Of a stretch of 64,000 nt of DNA, positions 58,692 to 64,000 are shown piece after piece. The position numbers and the translations under genes were made by a program. The DNA lies in the NCBI RefSeq assembly GCF_000429825.1, contig NZ_AUCP01000028.1:1-64000 (forward strand), given 5' to 3'. The DNA is from Cohnella thermotolerans DSM 17683. GTDB lineage: Bacteria > Bacillota > Bacilli > Paenibacillales > Paenibacillaceae. The notes below the pieces were generated by a model. It was given only the letters and a program-made list of their open reading frames with translations, did no database searches and had not been told where the DNA came from. Each line of letters begins with the position of its first letter. The stretch's first letter is position 1.

Positions 58692-60239
58692 ATGCAAAGA
58701 AAGTATTCCGTTCTTCTGAGCGCGGCTTTGGTATCCGGCTTGCTGGCCGGATGCTCCGGCAAGGACGAGAAGGAGCAGGCATCGCCCTCGGCCCAGAGCG
58801 GCGGATCGCCTTCGGCAAGCGAGGCGTCGCCCGCACCTTCCCAGAAGAAGCCGACGGAGATCACGATTATGCTCCCGCTCAACATCGCAGAGACGCCCCC
58901 GGATACGATCAAGAACGAAGTGGAGAAGCTGACGAACACGAAGCTGACGTATCAGTTTTTCCCCGCGGACACGTATGAGGAGAAGCTGAACTCGGCGCTC
59001 GCGACCGGTTCGCTGCCTCAGGTCACGTATTTGAAAAACCAGGCGACGTTCATTCAGATGAAAAGCGCCTTCCGCGACGGCCAGTTCTGGGAGATCGGCC
59101 CCTACATGAGCGAGTTCCCGAACCTGAGCAAGCTGAAGCCGCAAATTCTCGACAATACGAAAGTGGACGGCAAGCTGTATTCGCTGTATATCGGCCGGCC
59201 GCTTGCGCGGCAAGGCCTTATCTACCGCAAGGATTGGGCGGACAAGCTGAACCTCGAGCCGCCGAAGACGGTCGACGAAGTCGTCGCGATGGCGAAGGCG
59301 TTCACCGAACAGGATCCCGACGGCGACGGCAAGCCGAATACAATCGGGCTCGCGGACCGCAACGATCTCGTCTACGGGGCGTTCAAGACGATCGCTTCGT
59401 GGCTCGGAACGCCGAACAATTGGGGGGAGAAGGACGGCCGATTGCAGCCCGACTTCACGTTCCCGCAATACGTGGCGGCCATGGACGTCATGAAGGCGAT
59501 TCGCGACGCGAAGGCGATGAACCAGGATTTCGCGGCGACGAGCAAGACCGATCAGGTCAACCTGTTCACGAGCGGCAAAGCCGGTCTCTATATCGGCTCC
59601 ATGCAGGATATCGATTCGCTGAACAAAGACCTGATCAAGAACGTGCCGACCGCGGTCGTCGACACCCAGGCGCTCATCCAAGGTCCCAACGGCCAAGCGA
59701 CGACCTGGGCGATTCCGGGGTACAACAACGTCGTGCTGTTCCCGAAGTCCGCCGTCAAGGACGAAGCGGAGCTGAAGAAAGTGCTCGCCTTCTTCGACCA
59801 AATGATGACGCCGCAGATCGCCAATCTGATGTTTTGGGGCATCGAAGGGAAGCATTACACCGTCGTCGACGGCAAAGCGAAAGTCGCGGACGACAAAGAC
59901 CTCGTGGAGCGCGAAGTGAAGGGCTACAAGGACAGCGTCATCGGCGAACCCGAGACGAACGGCATGTACGAGAGCTACAACACGCTCGAAGGCCGCATTC
60001 ACGCCGAGGAGTTCACGGTCGAGAACGAGAAGATCGCCATCCACGATCCGACGGCCGCGCTCGATTCCCCGACGTACACGGAGAAGGGCCAGGAGCTGCA
60101 GACGTTGATTACCGACGCGACGTACCAGTACATTTACGGCAAAATCGACAAGGCGGGCTTCGACAAGGCTATCGAGCAATGGAAAAGCCGAGGCGGGGAC
60201 AAGATCATCGAAGAATTCAACGCGGCGTACAAAAAATAA
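58692..60239 (+). CDS. ytcQ: YtcQ/LplA-type substrate-binding lipoprotein, copy 2
   Basis: Binding protein of 515 residues, ATG after GGAGG. The lipobox is LLAGCSG, followed by a Ser/Ala/Pro-rich linker. It has EITIMLPLNIAETPPDTIKNEVEKL, FWEIGPYMSEFPNLSKL and DPDGDGKPNTIGLADRNDLVYGAFKT, and is clearly a paralogue of copy 1. It directly precedes the two permeases, so it is the main binding protein of this importer; copy 1 may widen the ligand range. In known relatives the ligands are unsaturated rhamnogalacturonan oligosaccharides. Confidence 0.9.
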   Translation: MQRKYSVLLSAALVSGLLAGCSGKDEKEQASPSAQSGGSPSASEASPAPSQKKPTEITIMLPLNIAETPPDTIKNEVEKLTNTKLTYQFFPADTYEEKLNSALATGSLPQVTYLKNQATFIQMKSAFRDGQFWEIGPYMSEFPNLSKLKPQILDNTKVDGKLYSLYIGRPLARQGLIYRKDWADKLNLEPPKTVDEVVAMAKAFTEQDPDGDGKPNTIGLADRNDLVYGAFKTIASWLGTPNNWGEKDGRLQPDFTFPQYVAAMDVMKAIRDAKAMNQDFAATSKTDQVNLFTSGKAGLYIGSMQDIDSLNKDLIKNVPTAVVDTQALIQGPNGQATTWAIPGYNNVVLFPKSAVKDEAELKKVLAFFDQMMTPQIANLMFWGIEGKHYTVVDGKAKVADDKDLVEREVKGYKDSVIGEPETNGMYESYNTLEGRIHAEEFTVENEKIAIHDPTAALDSPTYTEKGQELQTLITDATYQYIYGKIDKAGFDKAIEQWKSRGGDKIIEEFNAAYKK

Positions 60240-60248
60240 GACAAAGAC

Positions 60249-60273
60249 GAGGCCGCCGCGGTCCGGCGGCCTC
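60249..60273 (+). terminator. Intercistronic hairpin after binding-protein gene 2
   Basis: A perfect 9-bp GC stem GAGGCCGCC/GGCGGCCTC, 7-nt loop, no U-tract, between binding protein and permease. Confidence 0.55.
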
Positions 60274-60308
60274 CCCGATTCGCGCGGGCGCGGGGAGGAG
60301 GAGAAGCG

Positions 60309-61259
60309 ATGCAGGAAGCGATCGTCCGGACGGAACCGGCGGTCAGAAAGAGCGAGAGCCGGCTGTCCAAGCGGCTTGTCCGCAACAAGTGGCTCTACCT
60401 GATGGTGCTGCCGGGCCTCATGTATTTTATCGTTTTCAAATATATACCGATGTACGGGCTCCTCATTTCTTTCCAGGATTACAAGCCGTTCAAAGGCATT
60501 GCGGGCAGCGAATGGGTCGGCCTGGAGCATTTCCGCAGACTGTTCGCCGAGCCCGACTTCCTGAACATTTTGCTGAACACGATCATTTTGTTCGGGCTCA
60601 ACCTGCTTTTTTTCTTCCCGATTCCAATTATTCTGTCGCTGATGCTGAACGAGGTGCGGATCTCGTTTGTCAAACGCTTTTTCCAGACGCTCATTTATTT
60701 GCCGCATTTCATGTCCTGGGTCATCATCGTGTCCATCAGCTATGTCATGCTGACGATGGACGGGGGCATCATCAACGAGCTGATCGCGGGCCTGGGCTTC
60801 GAGAAAATCAATTTCCTGCTCAGTCCGGAATGGTTCCGCCCGACCTACATCCTTCAGGTGATCTGGCGGGAGGCAGGCTGGGGAACGATCATCTATTTGG
60901 CGGCCATTGCGTCGATCGACCCGCAGCTCTATGAGGCGGCCCGCATGGACGGCGCCGGCCGGCTCCGCCAAATCTGGCATATTACGCTGCCGGCGATCCG
61001 CAGCGTCATTATCGTGCTGCTTATTCTCAAAATCGGGGACGTGCTGGAGCTCGGCTTCGAACACGTCTATCTGCTGCTCAATTCGATGAACCGCGACGTC
61101 GCGGAGATTATCGACACTTACGTCTACACGGCGGGGCTGCAGCAAATGAAATTCAGTTATAGTACGGCTATCGGCTTTTTCAAATCGCTGGTCGGGCTCG
61201 TGCTGGTCGTGCTGGCGAACCGGCTTGCGAAAAAAATGGGCGAGGAAGGCGTCTACTAA
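60309..61259 (+). CDS. yteP: LplB/YteP-type ABC permease for pectin oligosaccharides
   Basis: CUT1 permease of 316 residues, ATG after GAGGAGGAG. Family marks are YIPMYGLLISFQDYKPFKGI, LMLNEVRISFVKRFFQTLIYLPHFMSWV, and the EAA loop EAARMDGAGRLRQIWHITLPAIR. It is a close relative of 18375-19373. It pairs with 61287-62162 and lies in the order known for ytcQ-yteP-ytcP-yteR-like loci. Confidence 0.9.
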   Translation: MQEAIVRTEPAVRKSESRLSKRLVRNKWLYLMVLPGLMYFIVFKYIPMYGLLISFQDYKPFKGIAGSEWVGLEHFRRLFAEPDFLNILLNTIILFGLNLLFFFPIPIILSLMLNEVRISFVKRFFQTLIYLPHFMSWVIIVSISYVMLTMDGGIINELIAGLGFEKINFLLSPEWFRPTYILQVIWREAGWGTIIYLAAIASIDPQLYEAARMDGAGRLRQIWHITLPAIRSVIIVLLILKIGDVLELGFEHVYLLLNSMNRDVAEIIDTYVYTAGLQQMKFSYSTAIGFFKSLVGLVLVVLANRLAKKMGEEGVY

Positions 61260-61286
61260 AGCGCGAACGAGAGGAGGTTTGGAGAT

Positions 61287-62162
61287 ATGGCAGAGGATCG
61301 AAGGCTGGCCGGCCGTCTGTTCGCCGCCGTCAACTATGCGCTGCTGACGCTGGTCGCTCTGGCGACGGTGCTTCCTTTCATTCACGTGCTGGCGGGTTCC
61401 TTCACGACGAGCGCGGAGATGGCCGCCCGCAAGTTCGTGCTCGTTCCGACGGACTGGAGCTTGGAGGCTTACCGGTTTATTTTCTCCACGAATACGATCT
61501 TCCGGGCGATGGCCGTATCCGTCGGCATTACGGTTGCCGGGACGCTGTTCAGCATGCTCATCACGTCCATGATGGCGTACGGGCTGTCGCGCAAAGATTT
61601 GGACGGGCGCCGCATCTTCCTGTTCCTCGTTGTGTTCACGATGCTGTTCAACGGCGGGCTCATCCCGACGTTCCTCGTCGTCAAGGAGCTCGGCCTGATC
61701 GATCATTACGCCGCGCTCGTGCTGCCGCTGACGATCAACGCGTTCAACCTGATCATTCTGAAAAATTTTTTCCAGAACATCCCCGAAGGGCTGGAGGAAT
61801 CGGCCAAAATCGACGGCTGCAGCGACTTCGGCATTCTGTTCCGCATCGTGCTGCCGCTGTCGATGCCGGCCATCGCGACGATCTCCCTGTTCTACGCGGT
61901 GACGTACTGGAATACGTACTTAAACGCCATTCTGTACTTGAACGACAGCGAAATGTGGCCGATCCAGGTGCTGCTGCGGCAGATCGTCGTGCTCGCGAGC
62001 GGCTTCGATTACAGCTCGGAGCTGGACGGCGTCACGCCGCCGCCGGACCAGGCAGTGAAGATGGCGGTCATCGTTGTGGCGACGCTGCCGATTTTGATCG
62101 TCTATCCGTTCCTGCAAAAGCATTTCGCCAAGGGAGCGCTGCTGGGTTCGATGAAAGGGTGA
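61287..62162 (+). CDS. ytcP: YtcP/LplC-type ABC permease for pectin oligosaccharides
   Basis: Partner permease of 291 residues, ATG after GAGGAGG. It has AAVNYALLTLVALATVLPFIHVL at the start, the EAA loop ESAKIDGCSDFGILFRIVLPLSMP, and the ending GALLGSMKG. It completes the importer served by the binding proteins at 56895 and 58692. The GH105 gene follows 24 bases later. Confidence 0.9.
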   Translation: MAEDRRLAGRLFAAVNYALLTLVALATVLPFIHVLAGSFTTSAEMAARKFVLVPTDWSLEAYRFIFSTNTIFRAMAVSVGITVAGTLFSMLITSMMAYGLSRKDLDGRRIFLFLVVFTMLFNGGLIPTFLVVKELGLIDHYAALVLPLTINAFNLIILKNFFQNIPEGLEESAKIDGCSDFGILFRIVLPLSMPAIATISLFYAVTYWNTYLNAILYLNDSEMWPIQVLLRQIVVLASGFDYSSELDGVTPPPDQAVKMAVIVVATLPILIVYPFLQKHFAKGALLGSMKG

Positions 62163-62186
62163 CCAATCACGGGGGGAGCGAGGGAG

Positions 62187-63290
62187 ATGAACGCGATTCA
62201 AACGGAACGAGCGCCGATCGAATGGGCGGGCTTCGCCTGCGACGCTTTGATGCGGGCTTATGCGCCCGGAGAGCTGCCTCCGGCGCACCGGTGGCATTAT
62301 CACCAGGGCGTCTTCCTGTGCGGGATGGAGCGGCTGGCGGAAGCGACCGACGAAGCGCGTTACGACGACTACATTCGCGGCTATGTGGACGATCTCGTCG
62401 ACGATCGGGGCAACTTCTGCTTCGCCCGCGACGAGCTGGACGCGATCCAGGCGGGCTTGCTGCTGTTCCGTCTCTACGAGCGGACGGGACAGTCCCGGTA
62501 CCGCGTCGCGGCCGGCAAGCTAAGGGGACTGTTCGATACGCTGAACCGCACGTCGGAGGGAGGCTTCTGGCACAAGGACAAGTATCCCTACCAGATGTGG
62601 CTGGACGGCCTTTATATGGGCGGCGTCTTCGCGCTGCGGTACGCGAACGCGTTCGGCGATCCGGAGCTGCGGGCGCTGGCGCTCCATCAGGAGAAGCTGA
62701 TGCGCAAGCATATGCGGGACCCGCGAACCGGGCTGCTGTACCACGCGTGGGACGAGAGCCGGCGGATGCCGTGGGCGGACCCGGACACGGGCTGCTCGCC
62801 GGAGTTCTGGGGGCGGTCGCTCGGCTGGTACGGGCTGGCGCTGGCGCAATTTCTCGACCTGCTGCCGGAGGACGAGCCGGCGAGGGCGGAATTGGAAGTT
62901 GCGCAGCGGGACTTCCTGCAGGCGCTCATCCGCTGCCAGGACGCGGAGAGCGGACTGTGGTACCAGGTCGTGGACAAAGGGGAGCGGCCGGACAACTGGC
63001 TGGAGACGTCCTGCTCGAGCCTGTTCGTCTACGCATTGGCTAGGGGCGTCAAGCAGGGCGTCGTCGGCTTCGACGGCCTGGAAGCCGCGCGGCGGGGGTA
63101 CAGCGGGTTGATTCGAGCGGTTGCCGAAGCGGGAGACGGCGGGGAGTTCGTCCTGCCGAACATCTGCATCGGCACCTCGGCCGGCGACTACGAGAACTAT
63201 GTGACCCGGCCGACGAGCCCCAACGACTTGCACGGCGTGGGCGCGTTCGTCATGGCCTGCGCGGAGATGGAGGACCTGGTTGCGCGGTGA
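62187..63290 (+). CDS. yteR: GH105 unsaturated rhamnogalacturonyl hydrolase (YteR type)
   Basis: Cytoplasmic hydrolase of 367 residues that removes the unsaturated galacturonyl unit from rhamnogalacturonan fragments after lyase cleavage. The (alpha/alpha)6 barrel shows HWHYHQGVFLCGM-like sequence near residue 40, the catalytic region YPYQMWLDGLYMGGVFALRYA with Asp140, PEFWGRSLGWYGLALAQFLD, and a C-terminal NICIGTSAGDYENY. There is no signal peptide. Position after the importer genes fits intracellular processing of what they bring in, with GH78 rhamnosidase at 49313 as a likely partner. Confidence 0.92.
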   Translation: MNAIQTERAPIEWAGFACDALMRAYAPGELPPAHRWHYHQGVFLCGMERLAEATDEARYDDYIRGYVDDLVDDRGNFCFARDELDAIQAGLLLFRLYERTGQSRYRVAAGKLRGLFDTLNRTSEGGFWHKDKYPYQMWLDGLYMGGVFALRYANAFGDPELRALALHQEKLMRKHMRDPRTGLLYHAWDESRRMPWADPDTGCSPEFWGRSLGWYGLALAQFLDLLPEDEPARAELEVAQRDFLQALIRCQDAESGLWYQVVDKGERPDNWLETSCSSLFVYALARGVKQGVVGFDGLEAARRGYSGLIRAVAEAGDGGEFVLPNICIGTSAGDYENYVTRPTSPNDLHGVGAFVMACAEMEDLVAR

Positions 63291-63641
63291 TCATGCTGAC
63301 GCGCTGTAAGCTCGAAAATCGATCAAAATCGAGAAATGGCGACGAAGGGCTGGGCACCTACCGTCGCCATTCTCATGGTTATGGGAGCTAGGAGCCCACG
63401 TACTCTTTGGAACAGCACCTTTTGGGTGGAGGGACGTGTTTAACTCCGGAGATATTCGGGAGCTCTGATCGCCGAAGTCTTTTAGTCTCTCCTGGATAGC
63501 CGCCAAGGTTTCGCCCGTTCGGGCTAACGTGATGATGGCCCGAAAATGCAGAAGGCGGTTGTCCGTATACAAGCGCTTGTTCCCGGACAATTCAAGCGGA
63601 GGGATCCTTCCGATCCGGGTGTAGTAGCGGATAGAGGGGGC
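63291..63641 (-). pseudogene. MerR-family regulator remnant, truncated at its start
   Basis: Right after the DedA stop the minus strand encodes SIRYYTRIGRIPPLELSGNKRLYT followed by LLHFRAIITLARTGETLAAIQERLKDF, the second half of a MerR HTH and its first dimer helix. The first 10-15 residues of the HTH and any start codon are missing, and after about 60 residues the homology ends; the frame then runs through a repeated hairpin to a stop at 63291. It is a remnant, not a working regulator. Confidence 0.6.
63331..63374. repeat. Hairpin with the same stem as the 29140 terminator
   Basis: AATGGCGACG/CGTCGCCATT (63335-63344 and 63362-63371) with a 17-nt loop, the same stem and loop length as at 29140-29178. 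Here it follows the GH105 stop and has only a weak T run, so it may act as its terminator. Confidence 0.55.
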
Positions 63642-64000
63642 TCAGTCGGCCTCCCCCTCTAATTTGCGCAAACGAGCCTTCAGGCGGCGCTTGTTCCATT
63701 TCAGTGCCAGAATGGCGGCTAACAAGACGACAAGACCAAGCGACACGTATTTCAACGACCGCTCCACCCAGCCGAAAATCAGCTGCCATTGCTCGCCGAA
63801 CCCGTAGCCGATGCCTACGAAGACGGCAACCCACACCGCCGAGCCGATATAGGCGTACCAGGCGAAGGTGCGGAACGGTACGCGGATAATGCCTGCGAAA
63901 TAGCCGATAAACTGCCTGACACCCGGCACGAAGTAGCTGAAAAGCAGCAACCGGTTGCCGTATTTGTCGTAAAACGTTCTCGTTTTCTCCACGTACTCGG
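63642..64000 (-). CDS. DedA-family membrane protein, partial
   Basis: The window contains only the C-terminal part (about 119 residues) of a DedA/SNARE-associated membrane protein; the gene continues past the right edge. The conserved block FSYFVPGVRQFIGYFAGIIRVPFRTF contains the family arginine and glycine positions, followed by two membrane helices (IGSAVWVAVFVGIGYGFG and YVSLGLVVLLAAILALKW) and a basic tail. DedA proteins act in undecaprenyl-phosphate or phospholipid flipping. A GTG inside the window at 63992 is not the true start because homology extends upstream. Confidence 0.82.
   Translation of the reverse strand, partial: EYVEKTRTFYDKYGNRLLLFSYFVPGVRQFIGYFAGIIRVPFRTFAWYAYIGSAVWVAVFVGIGYGFGEQWQLIFGWVERSLKYVSLGLVVLLAAILALKWNKRRLKARLRKLEGEAD

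Noticed and set aside
58683-61706. Very long minus-strand open frame (about 1000 codons) across the pectin importer genes
   Set aside because: It is antisense to well-supported binding-protein and permease genes, has low-complexity Arg/Gly/Asp/His-rich translation and no recognisable domain; high GC keeps the opposite frame open.
1-64000. CRISPR arrays, tRNA, rRNA, phage genes or intact insertion sequences
   Set aside because: No regularly spaced short repeats, no tRNA cloverleaf or rRNA segments, and no transposase or integrase motifs were seen on either strand.

Overview
The window reads as chromosome from a Gram-positive, spore-former-type Firmicute of the Paenibacillaceae (Paenibacillus/Cohnella-like). 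The reasons are strong AGGAGG ribosome-binding sites with TTG and GTG starts, extended -10 promoters, CcpA-type cre sites, many CUT1 sugar ABC importers without their own ATPase, and many YesM/YesN-type two-component pairs and large AraC regulators. I see no rRNA, tRNA, CRISPR array or intact transposase. It is an accessory carbohydrate-use region.

Layout. (1) 0.2-10.4 kb, visibly more AT-rich than the rest: a polyol locus with a SmoE/MtlE-type ABC importer, two zinc polyol dehydrogenases, a terminator, then mtlR, an unusual mannitol-type PTS permease with two IIB domains, and an HPr-like protein. (2) 10.6-14 kb: a lipoprotein and a serine hydrolase on the minus strand, then a secreted GH12 glucanase with a hairpin leader. 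(3) 14.2-17.6 kb: ugpA-ugpE-ugpB, preceded by a PhoP-box-like repeat. (4) 17.8-23.8 kb: a composite gene remnant, two LplB/YtcP-type permeases whose binding protein is internally deleted, and a YesM/YesN pair. (5) 23.9-29.1 kb: a histidine kinase-STAS fusion, a MATE exporter and two membrane proteins. (6) 29.4-35.2 kb: a YesM/YesN pair plus a complete CUT1 importer. (7) 35.3-40.3 kb: a nucleotidase, an ArsR-type regulator, an old-yellow-enzyme reductase, an AraC regulator divergent from a PhyH-type dioxygenase, and a Nudix hydrolase. (8) 40.5-52 kb: a CUT1 importer, a YesM/YesN pair on the minus strand, a broken glycosidase, a polyol dehydrogenase and a GH78 alpha-L-rhamnosidase; two promoters here share one operator architecture. 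(9) 52.3-54.4 kb: a HAD phosphatase and a deleted short-chain dehydrogenase. (10) 54.5-63.3 kb: a rhamnogalacturonan locus like B. subtilis ytdP/ytcQ/yteP/ytcP/yteR, with two binding-protein genes. (11) A MerR remnant and a partial DedA gene at the right edge.

How the genes fit together. Secreted or surface glycosidases (GH12, possibly GH78) and the importers bring in plant-wall oligosaccharides; GH78 and GH105 release rhamnose and unsaturated galacturonyl units, and zinc dehydrogenases oxidise polyols. Each importer sits beside a likely sensor: a YesM/YesN pair, a membrane AraC protein, MtlR, or a PhoP box. No importer carries an ATPase, so a shared MsmX-type ATPase elsewhere is implied. Five loci carry genes broken by internal deletion or truncation (17.8, 20.4, 47.3, 53.8 and 63.3 kb), which is the most unusual large-scale property of the window. 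All functions are read from sequence by eye; no database search was run.
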